Shown piece after piece: positions 15,030 to 22,130 of a stretch of 33,869 bases of DNA. The position numbers and the translations under genes are program-made. Every line of letters starts with the position of its first letter. The first letter of the stretch is position 1. A model generated the notes under the pieces. That model ran no database searches. It was not told the DNA's origin and worked only from the letters and a program-made list of their open reading frames with translations. The stretch is from a virus: IMG/VR virus record IMGVR_UViG_3300037508_001170, positions 1 through 33,869 of that record; one strand, written 5' to 3'.

Positions 15030-15331
15030 ATGAAAAGAAAAGATATACAAACAGTGAAATAAAAGCTCGCATGGTTTTCTTTGTAGGAGCAACCCTAGCA
15101 TTTACTTTTGCCGTCATAGTTATTGGCGTAATGTATGCGCTTGTATTCGTTACACAGCCAATTGATCAACAAAGCCCCAATGATAAAGCGTTTATTGATT
15201 CCTTATTAGTGCCAATTGTACTATTTCTTTCCGGATGTCTGTCTGGAGTACTTGCAGCAAATGGACTAAAGGATAAAGATAAACCAAGTGGAGGAAGTTC
15301 TTACCAGGTATACGATCAGGATCAAGACTGA
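15026..15331 (+). CDS. Two-TM holin-like membrane protein
   Basis: A 101-residue protein with two membrane helices (VFFVGATLAFTFAVIVIGVM and a later VPIVLFLSGCLSGVLAANGL), a charged N terminus (MNEKKRYTNSE) and a Lys/Asp/Tyr-rich cytoplasmic-type tail. The size and topology match phage holins. It overlaps the lipoprotein stop (ATGA), with GGGAG nine bases upstream. Together with the endolysin it makes a probable lysis cassette. No family-specific motif is recognised, so holin remains an inference. Confidence 0.7.
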   Translation: MNEKKRYTNSEIKARMVFFVGATLAFTFAVIVIGVMYALVFVTQPIDQQSPNDKAFIDSLLVPIVLFLSGCLSGVLAANGLKDKDKPSGGSSYQVYDQDQD

Positions 15332-15507
15332 TGGCCACAAAAAGAAACGTTCCAAAGAATCCAAAGCTGTGGAGCCAGGCCAAGTCACAAGCTAAGTCTA
15401 AATTTGACGTCTATCCTTCAGCATACGCAAATGCTTGGGCTGCAAAGAAATATAAATCAATGGGCGGGACTTGGAAAACTACTTCAGCGCCTCGCAAAAA
15501 GAAGTGA
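15331..15507 (+). CDS. Conserved small basic phage protein, 58 residues
   Basis: Sequence pattern NVPKNPKLWSQAKSQAKSKFDVYPSAYANAWAAKKYKSMGG, a family seen in many phages and giant-virus relatives, then TTSAPRKKK. The order of the motifs is complete. The TGA-ATG overlap with the previous gene is one base. Function unknown. It shares the Lys-rich C terminus of its neighbours. Confidence 0.75.
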   Translation: MATKRNVPKNPKLWSQAKSQAKSKFDVYPSAYANAWAAKKYKSMGGTWKTTSAPRKKK

Positions 15508-15513
15508 TATACT

Positions 15514-15792
15514 ATGGCTGGACCAAAAGGTGTTGGTTTAACTAAATGGTTTAATCAGAAATGGGTTAACATTGGTGCACCAAAAAAAAATGGTAAATGG
15601 CAACCTTGTGGAACATCCGGAAAGGGCGGCGGCTATGCAAAATGTGTACCGGTTGCAAAAGCTAACTCTATGTCTTCTTCTCAAAGAAAAAGCGCTGTAC
15701 AACGAAAAAGATCACAAGGAACTCCTTCGAAGGACATAAAAGGTCAAGCTCCAAAAAACGTTGCGACGTTTAAAAAGAAAAAGAAAAAATAA
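15514..15792 (+). CDS. Conserved small basic phage protein, 92 residues
   Basis: Begins GLTKWFNQKWVNIG then KWQPCGTSGKGGGYAKCVPVAKAN and SSSQRKSAVQRKRS, a pattern with two conserved cysteines that recurs in phages. It is strongly basic and ends in six lysines. It follows the previous stop by six bases. No function can be assigned. Confidence 0.75.
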   Translation: MAGPKGVGLTKWFNQKWVNIGAPKKNGKWQPCGTSGKGGGYAKCVPVAKANSMSSSQRKSAVQRKRSQGTPSKDIKGQAPKNVATFKKKKKK

Positions 15793-15998
15793 TGGATCAA
15801 GTTTTTTCTGGCTTTATGCCAGCTATGAAAAATATAGAAATAACAAATCAAACTTCCATGATAACAACAGATGGCTCATTGATAAAAGGCCATATTATCA
15901 AGATAATATTGGGCGATAATCAAGAGATTATATTATCCACAACGGAAGATCAGCTTCAGAAATTATTTTTTTTAATATTAAAAATATTAAACAATTAA
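15792..15998 (+). CDS. Hypothetical protein, 68 residues
   Basis: Starts in a TAATG overlap. Unlike the neighbouring Lys-rich proteins it has a hydrophobic beta-strand-like pattern (GHIIKIILGDNQEIILST) and a C-terminal helix (LQKLFFLILKILNN). Possibly a small dimeric beta protein. No family is recognised. Confidence 0.65.
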   Translation: MDQVFSGFMPAMKNIEITNQTSMITTDGSLIKGHIIKIILGDNQEIILSTTEDQLQKLFFLILKILNN

Positions 15999-16009
15999 TT
16001 ACTTATATA

Positions 16010-16049
16010 ATGGTGGCGTAGTGTGACATTATGAGCATTGCGTCACCAT
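16010..16049. promoter_or_regulatory. 9-bp stem-loop between two TATAAT boxes
   Basis: ATGGTGGCG (16010-16018) pairs with CGTCACCAT (16041-16049), one G-U pair, with a 22-base loop. A TATAAT (16006-16011) overlaps its left arm and a second TATAAT (16056-16061) follows it. There is no T-run, so it is not a standard terminator. An operator or an RNA control element is possible. Confidence 0.4.
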
Positions 16050-16052
16050 TTG

Positions 16053-16061
16053 TGTTATAAT
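16053..16061 (+). promoter_or_regulatory. Extended -10 promoter for the exonuclease gene
   Basis: TGTTATAAT at 16053-16061, a perfect extended -10 element. Transcription should start near 16068, giving a leader of about 50 nt before the ATG at 16118. Confidence 0.6.
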
Positions 16062-16117
16062 GTATAGCTATATGTAGTTTTCAAGAGATACTACTCAAAT
16101 GAAAAGACGGTGCTATT

Positions 16118-16876
16118 ATGGCAAAGATACTTTATTACGATATAGAAACAGCCCCAAACTTAAGTTATGTATGGGGGCATTTCGAACAGAATGTTATCGA
16201 GCACGACAGAGAGTGGTACCTACTTTGTGTCTCATATAGATGGGAAGGGGAGGGCAAAACACAAGTATGCTCCCTAATTGATTTCCCCGACGCATACGAA
16301 AAAAATCCAGAGAATGATTTTTTTGTTACAAAAAAGCTATGGGACCTAATAAATGAAGCCGATATTGTTATCGCTCATAATGGTGATAGATTTGATATGC
16401 GAAAAGCTAATGCTAGGTTTGTATACCATAATTTAGGGCCTACATCTCCAGTAAAACAAATTGATACATTAAAGATCGCAAGAAGATATTTTATGTTTAA
16501 TAGCAATAAACTAGACCATCTTGGCCAACATTTAGGGTTAGGTAGAAAAGTTGATACTGGCGGCTTTGAAACATGGGCTGGCTGCATGCGTGGGGATATA
16601 AAGTCCTGGAAGTTAATGACAAAGTATGCAAAGCAAGATGTTGATCTATTACGTAAAGTCTATATGAAGTTAAGACCATGGATGACAAACCATCCTAATT
16701 TGAATGTTTATTCAGGTGAATGTAGCTGTCCTACATGTGCGTCCGAAGATCTTCAGCGCAGAGGTCTTCGCTATACCCAGATAGGAACATATCAGCAATG
16801 GTATTGTAATTCTTGTGGTGCGTGGAGTCGAACTAGATTAATGGAAGATGTAGAGCGCCCAGGAATTGTTTCCTAG
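16118..16876 (+). CDS. DEDDy 3'-5' exonuclease with C-terminal zinc ribbon
   Basis: A 252-residue RNase H-like (YprB/DnaQ-type) exonuclease. The four acids are visible: D8 and E10 in YYDIETAP, D93 in HNGDRFD, and D174 in YAKQDVDLL with Y170, giving the DEDDy form. The last 45 residues hold two CxxC knuckles (CSCPTC and CNSCG), a zinc ribbon that may contact DNA or RNA. It could proofread for the phage polymerase or trim ends. It is transcribed from the promoter just upstream and is followed six bases later by a tRNA. The ribosome-binding site is weak (AAGACGG). Confidence 0.85.
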   Translation: MAKILYYDIETAPNLSYVWGHFEQNVIEHDREWYLLCVSYRWEGEGKTQVCSLIDFPDAYEKNPENDFFVTKKLWDLINEADIVIAHNGDRFDMRKANARFVYHNLGPTSPVKQIDTLKIARRYFMFNSNKLDHLGQHLGLGRKVDTGGFETWAGCMRGDIKSWKLMTKYAKQDVDLLRKVYMKLRPWMTNHPNLNVYSGECSCPTCASEDLQRRGLRYTQIGTYQQWYCNSCGAWSRTRLMEDVERPGIVS

Positions 16877-16882
16877 ATATCT

Positions 16883-16973
16883 GGAGAGGTGCCAGAGTTC
16901 GGTTGAATGGAACATCCTGCTAAGATGTCGATGTCTGAAAAGATATCCGTGGGTTCAAATCCCACCCTCTCCG
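16883..16973 (+). tRNA. tRNA-Ser(GCT)
   Basis: A complete class II tRNA. The acceptor arm 16883-16889 pairs with 16966-16972, discriminator G at 16973, no encoded CCA. The anticodon stem ACATC/GATGT (16912-16916 and 16924-16928) frames loop CTGCTAA with anticodon GCT at 16919-16921. The T-arm is GTGGG-TTCAAAT-CCCAC, and the long variable arm is typical of serine. It reads AGC and AGT, which this AT-rich genome uses freely. An open frame in the same direction runs through it but is not real (see rejected items). Confidence 0.95.
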
Positions 16974-16999
16974 CTAAATATTACTACAAAGAAGGAAGT

Positions 17000-17860
17000 A
17001 TGAAAGTTCTTATATTAGGTTCCGGTGGTATTGTCGGTCAACATATGAAAATAAATCAGCCAGAAGATGTTGAGGCAGTCTATTCAAGAAAGACTTCTAG
17101 CCCAGGATGGTATGGAATAGATGTTGATCATCAAGATGTTCGAAAAGATTTAGATATTATAAATCCAGACGTAATTATTAATTTAGCTGGAGAAAATAGA
17201 GTTGATGTTGTTGAATCAGATCCACAAAAATATGTAAGCGTAAATGTTGACTTGGTTAAAACACTATGCACTTGGGTGACAAAGAATAATAAGTACTTAA
17301 TACAAGGAAGTACTCAAGGTATTTTTAGCGGAGATAACTCATGCTACAATACTACTGATATAGCGCACCCTCTAACTCATTATGGAAAACAAAAACTAAC
17401 TGCTGAACATATAGTTTTAGCTCATCAAAATACAGAAATATGTAGATTAACTTTCGTAATTGGAGTAAGACCTTTTCAAGATATTGGTCGCAAGAATCCC
17501 TTAGAGTCAATGATAGAAGATGAAGTGCAGCTCCAAGTTGATGATCGATTCTTCTCTCCACTGTTCGCACAAGATGCCGCGAAGATTCTTTGGAATAGAG
17601 CTTTAGGTTTTAAAAACGCTAAAGAAAAAATAGTTCATTTAGGGATTCCGATAAAGTGTAGCAGATTTGCTATAGCACGAGATTTAAAGTATAATGTACA
17701 CGGATGCATTAACCCTATAATTAAGGGTGTATCTCACGAGCACTTTAAAGGTATTGCTCCAAGACCCAAAGATACAACTTGGTGCAAGTCATTGTATATA
17801 GATTCCTACGAAGAAGGATTAATGTCCTCATATTTATTATGGGAGAAAGTGAAAAAATGA
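17000..17860 (+). CDS. RmlD-like NAD(P)-dependent sugar reductase or epimerase
   Basis: A 286-residue short-chain extended dehydrogenase. N-terminal GSGGIVGQHM is the dinucleotide-binding loop, NLAGENRVDVVESDP follows, and Y128-GKQ-K132 (HYGKQKLTAE) is the YxxxK catalytic pair. The arrangement is that of dTDP-4-dehydrorhamnose reductase (RmlD). It probably makes or changes an activated sugar for the glycosyltransferases encoded downstream. ATG 17000 follows GAAGGAAG. The upstream frame would read through the tRNA. The ATGA overlap with the next gene shows coupling. Confidence 0.8.
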   Translation: MKVLILGSGGIVGQHMKINQPEDVEAVYSRKTSSPGWYGIDVDHQDVRKDLDIINPDVIINLAGENRVDVVESDPQKYVSVNVDLVKTLCTWVTKNNKYLIQGSTQGIFSGDNSCYNTTDIAHPLTHYGKQKLTAEHIVLAHQNTEICRLTFVIGVRPFQDIGRKNPLESMIEDEVQLQVDDRFFSPLFAQDAAKILWNRALGFKNAKEKIVHLGIPIKCSRFAIARDLKYNVHGCINPIIKGVSHEHFKGIAPRPKDTTWCKSLYIDSYEEGLMSSYLLWEKVKK

Positions 17861-18594
17861 ATATAGATAACCAGGCAGAACTTATTTCAGGATTTTTAGG
17901 AATAAGTTTAAAGGATGCAAAAGATAGATTGAGTCTTGGATTTCATGCAAATCATCATGAAGTGGCTAAAGATTTCATTGATAACAGCACTAATGTAGAT
18001 GATCCTAATTCTTTATTGAATTGGTATAGAACTACTGACTCTTATATATGGGAACTATCCGCCTATCATTTAGATGAGGGTTTTAATTACAAGGGTATGT
18101 GTGAGGGAATTTCCTTAGGTTTATTTCATTCTGGAAAAAAGAATGTTTTAAGCATTGGTGATGGAATTGGAACTCTTAGTTTGCGAATGGCCGAGCAGGG
18201 CATTAAGACAACATACCATGATTTGGAAAATAGTAAAACAGCTAACTTCGCACAGTACCGATTTAGCAAGCGCCCTGATCTAGATATCAAAACTTTATTC
18301 ACTGATAGCTTTGCGCCAACAATTGGTAGCAATAAGTTTGACGGTGTTGTCGCCCTAGATTTTCTCGAGCATGTCGTAAACGTAGATGAATGGGCTTTAG
18401 CTATTTTTAATTGCCTAAAGAAAAACGGTGTGTTCATTCCTAATAACGCATTCGGAATAGGCGACGCTGAGCATGGAAATTCTATCCCGATGCACTTAGC
18501 TATTAATAATAAATATGAATGGGAATGGGATCCAATGTTAGTAAAAATAGGATTTGTCCGTCATGAAAATGGACAGTGGTGGGTGAAGCCATGA
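17857..18594 (+). CDS. SAM-dependent methyltransferase (class I)
   Basis: A 245-residue protein. Helical residues 1-90 are followed by the SAM motif I at about 97-108 (VLSIGDGIGTLSL), then an acidic YHDLE, and motif FDGVVALDFLEHV. Both the DGIG loop and the acidic end of strand 2 are present, so SAM binding is likely. In this cassette it probably methylates a sugar or lipid intermediate. The start overlaps the reductase stop and its stop overlaps the glycosyltransferase start. Confidence 0.8.
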   Translation: MNIDNQAELISGFLGISLKDAKDRLSLGFHANHHEVAKDFIDNSTNVDDPNSLLNWYRTTDSYIWELSAYHLDEGFNYKGMCEGISLGLFHSGKKNVLSIGDGIGTLSLRMAEQGIKTTYHDLENSKTANFAQYRFSKRPDLDIKTLFTDSFAPTIGSNKFDGVVALDFLEHVVNVDEWALAIFNCLKKNGVFIPNNAFGIGDAEHGNSIPMHLAINNKYEWEWDPMLVKIGFVRHENGQWWVKP

Positions 18595-19451
18595 GAATAG
18601 ATATGGGCACTGCTAGTTATAATAATCCTCAGAAGTTAAATATGATGCTTATTAACATGAGAGAGAACTCTACTTCCGATTGGCGCTTTCTAGTTGTCGA
18701 TAACGCATCGACTGACCCAGGTGTCAGAGAAGTTATTGAAAGACACGCTAATGAAGATTCAAGAATCATTCCAAGATTTTTAGATCACAATACTGGATAT
18801 GTCGGAGCAGTCAATCAAATACTGGAGTGGGCAGAGACTAACAATGTCGGCTATCTTGACAACGATGCGTATGCTATTACTCGTGGTTGGGATGAGAAAT
18901 TGGCTAGTTATCTAGAATCTAATCATGAAGTCGCTATGGCTTTTCCTAATGGTGGAGCTTACCCTATACAGCGTACAAGATATATGGAAATATTATGGGG
19001 TGTTGGATTTTGTTGGATTTTAAATCGTCAACGATACAAAGAAATCGGTGGATTTGATACAGAGATCGGGCATCAAGAAGAAGTTGATTTCCAGACTAGA
19101 ATAAGATTAGGTGGCTGGAAGATAGTAGCTGATCCATCAGTAGTAGTCTCTCACGATGCCACAAGCACTAGAAATCCTGATGCACAGGAAAGAATTAATG
19201 CAGGCGTAGTTAACTGGGTGAATAAATGGAATAAATATTTTGTAGGCCCGCATGTAACCTACCATAGCCCTAACGTAACTAGGTTCGAAGATTGGACTTC
19301 CCATTACATGGAGGAATGGTATCAGTTGCAACCTGAGCTTAAAGGGTTAAATGAGAGTCCAGAAACAATTTATATAGCAGCTTTGGGGCGCGAAGTAGAT
19401 ATTATCAAGGTCCCACGTTGGCAAAATCTTTATCGAGGAAGAATAATTTAA
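18591..19451 (+). CDS. GT2-family glycosyltransferase
   Basis: A 286-residue GT-A fold transferase. The N-terminal part has FLVVDNASTDPGV (nucleotide-binding), then NTGYVGAVNQ, then GYLDNDAYA (DxD metal site), and later GGFDTEIGHQEEVDF (the ED acid pair). It lacks membrane segments, so it acts in the cytoplasm. It may add a sugar to a phage structural protein or to a host glycan. The start overlaps the methyltransferase stop in ATGA. Confidence 0.85.
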   Translation: MRIDMGTASYNNPQKLNMMLINMRENSTSDWRFLVVDNASTDPGVREVIERHANEDSRIIPRFLDHNTGYVGAVNQILEWAETNNVGYLDNDAYAITRGWDEKLASYLESNHEVAMAFPNGGAYPIQRTRYMEILWGVGFCWILNRQRYKEIGGFDTEIGHQEEVDFQTRIRLGGWKIVADPSVVVSHDATSTRNPDAQERINAGVVNWVNKWNKYFVGPHVTYHSPNVTRFEDWTSHYMEEWYQLQPELKGLNESPETIYIAALGREVDIIKVPRWQNLYRGRII

Positions 19452-19991
19452 ATGAGATTAGAAACAATACCACAAGGTAATGGCATAAAAGTTGTAATTG
19501 GTACTAGAACATACCTAGGTTCAGACTGGATGCACATAGATATAGACCCAACACCATTATATGATCATGTAAATAAAACTTTTGTCCCAGTAGACGTAGT
19601 TTGCGATGCACGAAAAATCAATCTTCCAGATAATTACGCTGACATAGTTTATAACTCTGAATGTCTAGAACATTTTCCTTGGAAAGAATATCAATCAGTA
19701 TTAGCTGAGTGGTGTAGAATTGTTAAGCCAGGTGGCATGATCAGAATAGAAGTCCCAGACTTTATCCTAGCCTGTAATCAATTAATCTCTATGGACTCCC
19801 TCGATGGAGACAGAAGAATGCAGCAAATCTTTTTTGCGGAACAACTTAATCCTTTTGACTTTCACTTTGTGGGCTTAACGCATAGAATGTTGCAAGACGA
19901 CTTTGAAAAAATGGGTTTTGAAATATTAGATGTTAAGCGTGGAGATGAATGGGGCTGGCTTAAAGTCGACGCCCGTAAGCCTGTGTTATAA
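19452..19991 (+). CDS. Small methyltransferase-like protein (SAM, type 11)
   Basis: A 179-residue Rossmann protein containing MHIDIDP, then VVCDARKINLPDNYADIVYNSECLEHF and VKPGGMIRIEVPDF, the core of methyltransferase type 11. The glycine-rich motif I is reduced or missing at the N terminus, so activity is uncertain. ATG 19452 directly follows the previous stop, with GAGGAAG upstream. Its TAA stop (19989-19991) lies inside a TATAAT box for the next gene. Confidence 0.7.
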   Translation: MRLETIPQGNGIKVVIGTRTYLGSDWMHIDIDPTPLYDHVNKTFVPVDVVCDARKINLPDNYADIVYNSECLEHFPWKEYQSVLAEWCRIVKPGGMIRIEVPDFILACNQLISMDSLDGDRRMQQIFFAEQLNPFDFHFVGLTHRMLQDDFEKMGFEILDVKRGDEWGWLKVDARKPVL

Positions 19992-19992
19992 T
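19984..19992 (+). promoter_or_regulatory. Extended -10 promoter for a leaderless mRNA
   Basis: TGTTATAAT, exactly 7 nt before the ATG at 20000, includes the TAA stop of the upstream gene. No ribosome-binding site precedes the ATG. No -35 match is seen. Confidence 0.6.
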
Positions 19993-19999
19993 ACATATC

Positions 20000-20458
20000 A
20001 TGGATTGGGACTACGTAGCACATATAATTAGAGATGTGTTTCCACAAACAACATTTACGACTCTTTATGGCCGTAGTAAAGAATTGTTAGATGTTTTACA
20101 CACGCCTAAGCATGGTATTGGCGCTTTTATGATGCATACTGAAAGAGGAAAATATCTCTCTAACGACGAGTGTAAGTACTGGGAAGCCGGTATAAACGGT
20201 ATATATTTTGGTCAATCAATTTGTGATTTATTTATTTCATTTAATTATGATCCAGAACTTTTCAACGACGACACAGATATGGTAGCCCGTCAGATCAAAA
20301 GCTTTTTAAAACCTGGCGGTTTTGCAATGGTGGTAAATCCAGGTGTTTGGGCAAATGATCTTGGAAAATATCTAACTATTAACGCACAAGTGGAAACTGA
20401 AATTAAAAGATATTCAATGTTTAAAAATGAGAATGTATTAGTGTATGAAAATATTTGA
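20000..20458 (+). CDS. Degenerate methyltransferase-like protein, 152 residues
   Basis: Unrecognised as a whole. The C-terminal half (ICDLFISFNYDPELF then FLKPGGFAMVVNPG) matches the last strands of a methyltransferase Rossmann core, but there is no SAM-binding glycine motif at the front. It may be a truncated or repurposed domain, perhaps a partner of the methyltransferase upstream. The ATG at 20000 has no ribosome-binding site and looks leaderless. It overlaps the next gene by 14 bases. Confidence 0.6.
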   Translation: MDWDYVAHIIRDVFPQTTFTTLYGRSKELLDVLHTPKHGIGAFMMHTERGKYLSNDECKYWEAGINGIYFGQSICDLFISFNYDPELFNDDTDMVARQIKSFLKPGGFAMVVNPGVWANDLGKYLTINAQVETEIKRYSMFKNENVLVYENI

Positions 20459-21185
20459 TTGCTTTACGTATTTTAATGAAGAACAAATGCTAAAGATCCG
20501 CTTGCACGAATTATACTCTTGTGTTGATTCATTCGTAATTGTAGAGGCATCTAAAACCTTTACTGGCAATAGCAAGCCCTTCTATTTAGAAGATATAGGT
20601 GAATGGATAAATCCATTTTTGGATAAAATAATTAAAATAAAGGTTGATTTTCCAAAAGATGAAATGACTTCTTGGGAGAGAGAATACTTTCAACGAAACG
20701 CCATCATGGATGGTTTATCTTTTGCTAAAAAGAATGACATAATTTTAATATCTGATGTGGATGAAATTATTAAATCATCTGTTATACAGGAATTAAAAAA
20801 TATAAAAAAACCTGTAGCTTTAGATAATAGGCAATATTTTTGGAATTTTAATTGGCAGGTTCCAGATCACTGCAACCAAACTGCTAGACCAGTTGCGTTG
20901 AAATACTCGGAGTTAAAAAAAAATAGTCCACAAAAAATGAGAGAAGCACTTTTGCCAAGAATACCCAACGCTGGTTGGCACTTTTCTTATTTTTCAGATA
21001 TTAATAATATTATATATAAGATAGAATCATTTGCGCATACAGAATATAATGAAAATGAATACAAGTCTTTAGAAACTATTAAGCATAGGATTGAAAAGGG
21101 AATAGATCCATTTGATAGATTTCCCCTAAAGTATTATGAGATAGATGAAACTTATCCTGTTTACATACAAAATAACTATAAATAG
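20445..21185 (+). CDS. GT17-family glycosyltransferase
   Basis: A 246-residue protein with the characteristic GT17 opening (DCFTYFNEEQMLKIRLHEL, VDSFVIVEASKTFTG), then WEREYFQRNAI, the ISDVDEI metal site, and a HFSYF segment. GT17 members are beta-1,4-N-acetylglucosaminyltransferases, and bacterial and phage members act on varied acceptors. It is the last gene of the sugar cassette. It could extend a sugar started by the GT2 enzymes. It overlaps the preceding gene by 14 bases. Confidence 0.85.
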   Translation: MKIFDCFTYFNEEQMLKIRLHELYSCVDSFVIVEASKTFTGNSKPFYLEDIGEWINPFLDKIIKIKVDFPKDEMTSWEREYFQRNAIMDGLSFAKKNDIILISDVDEIIKSSVIQELKNIKKPVALDNRQYFWNFNWQVPDHCNQTARPVALKYSELKKNSPQKMREALLPRIPNAGWHFSYFSDINNIIYKIESFAHTEYNENEYKSLETIKHRIEKGIDPFDRFPLKYYEIDETYPVYIQNNYK

Positions 21186-21195
21186 GAAAAAGTGA

Positions 21196-21205
21196 TTACT
21201 ATACT
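21196..21205 (+). promoter_or_regulatory. Possible promoter before the Cys-protein genes
   Basis: TTACTATACT lies 32 bases before the ATG at 21237 and contains both TACTAT and TATACT as candidate -10 boxes. An AAGGAG ribosome-binding site follows. No clear -35 box. Confidence 0.35.
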
Positions 21206-21236
21206 CCTAGATGTCTTGAATACCTAAGGAGTCAAA

Positions 21237-21440
21237 ATGGCCGGTAAAAAGCCCGCAAAGAAAAATGTTTCAAATTCACCTGTAGCTACATTAAAAGCAG
21301 AGCCAGCAGGTAAAGCTATTCTGTATGTAGGATTAAAAGGCAAGTCTTTTACCTGTCCGACCTGTAGTAGACAGTTCATACGTGGTATGATTTACGAACA
21401 TAATAATGAAAGATTCTGCTCAAGAAAGTGTATAGGTTAA
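21237..21440 (+). CDS. Small zinc-finger protein, 67 residues
   Basis: A basic N terminus (AGKKPAKKNVSN), then a treble-clef-like zinc finger: CPTC, then CSRKC about 20 residues later. The layout recalls MYM/FCS-like fingers. AAGGAG lies upstream. Possibly a nucleic-acid or protein-binding adaptor. It is the first of three consecutive Cys-motif genes. Confidence 0.75.
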   Translation: MAGKKPAKKNVSNSPVATLKAEPAGKAILYVGLKGKSFTCPTCSRQFIRGMIYEHNNERFCSRKCIG

Positions 21441-21442
21441 TA

Positions 21443-21766
21443 ATGGCAATTTATTGGTTAGCTGAATTTTTAGAAAAAATGGAAAATAAACTTCCTGCAG
21501 CTGAGGAAGAATATGTTCAGGCCATGATAGGTATCGTATCAAAATACGGTAAGCTCGCTAATGGTGATGGTAATGGAATATGGGTTGGATATGTTCCAGG
21601 TACGGAAAACGATAACCTAACTATAGGTGTCAAGTGTGGTAATTGCGCCCTTTACGAAGGTAATGGTGTTTGCAAGATTGTAGCTCAGACAGTAGAAGAC
21701 AATGGTTACTGCAGACTAGCTGCGATTCCTGATGGCATAGTAAAAGGTGGCTCAAGAGATGAGTAA
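21443..21766 (+). CDS. Four-cysteine domain protein, paralogue A
   Basis: A 107-residue protein with an N-terminal helical part (EFLEKMENKLPAAEEE) and a C-terminal module CGNCALYEGNGVCKIVAQ then YCRLAAIP, i.e. CxxC...C...C. The following gene ends in the same module, so the two share an origin or a partner. The spacing resembles high-potential iron-sulfur-like or zinc modules seen in phages. The ATG at 21443 lies just after the previous stop. Function unknown. Confidence 0.75.
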   Translation: MAIYWLAEFLEKMENKLPAAEEEYVQAMIGIVSKYGKLANGDGNGIWVGYVPGTENDNLTIGVKCGNCALYEGNGVCKIVAQTVEDNGYCRLAAIPDGIVKGGSRDE

Positions 21767-22130
21767 TTATTGGCTATCAGAATATTCTAATGGCGATGAT
21801 GAAGATATGCCAGAAGATGAAATGCCCGAGGAGGAACCTGAAGATGAAGAAGATCCAGATGATCCTGAAGAAAAATTAAATCCTCGTCAAAAATTAATGT
21901 ACGACCAATACGAACAATTGGTTGAAATGTTTGGAAAGTTTGATCAGACATCAAAGGCAAACGGTGCACATTATGCTCCCGCAAAAGTTAACCCCTTCAT
22001 TAAGCAGGGGATGATTTGTTCTAACTGCGTATTTTTTATGGGTGGTCAGGGATGCGAAATAGTAGCTGGTAAGATTGAGCCTAACGCTGTATGCAAGCTG
22101 TGGATTATTCCAGAAGATTTGATTAAATAA
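21759..22130 (+). CDS. Four-cysteine domain protein with acidic linker, paralogue B
   Basis: A 123-residue protein. A very acidic segment (DDEDMPEDEMPEEEPEDEED) follows the N terminus and leads to a helix and then the same C-terminal module as the preceding gene: CSNCVFFMGGQGCEIVAGKIE then VCKLWIIPEDLIK. The acidic arm suggests binding to a basic partner, possibly one of the Lys-rich proteins (inference). ATG 21759 was preferred; GTG 21747 is an alternative. The stop abuts the end of a minus-strand gene. Confidence 0.75.
   Translation: MSNYWLSEYSNGDDEDMPEDEMPEEEPEDEEDPDDPEEKLNPRQKLMYDQYEQLVEMFGKFDQTSKANGAHYAPAKVNPFIKQGMICSNCVFFMGGQGCEIVAGKIEPNAVCKLWIIPEDLIK

Noticed and set aside
16907-16999. 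In-frame extension of the RmlD-like gene through the tRNA
   Set aside because: The extension translates the tRNA-Ser sequence itself. ATG 17000 has a good ribosome-binding site and begins at the nucleotide-binding strand.
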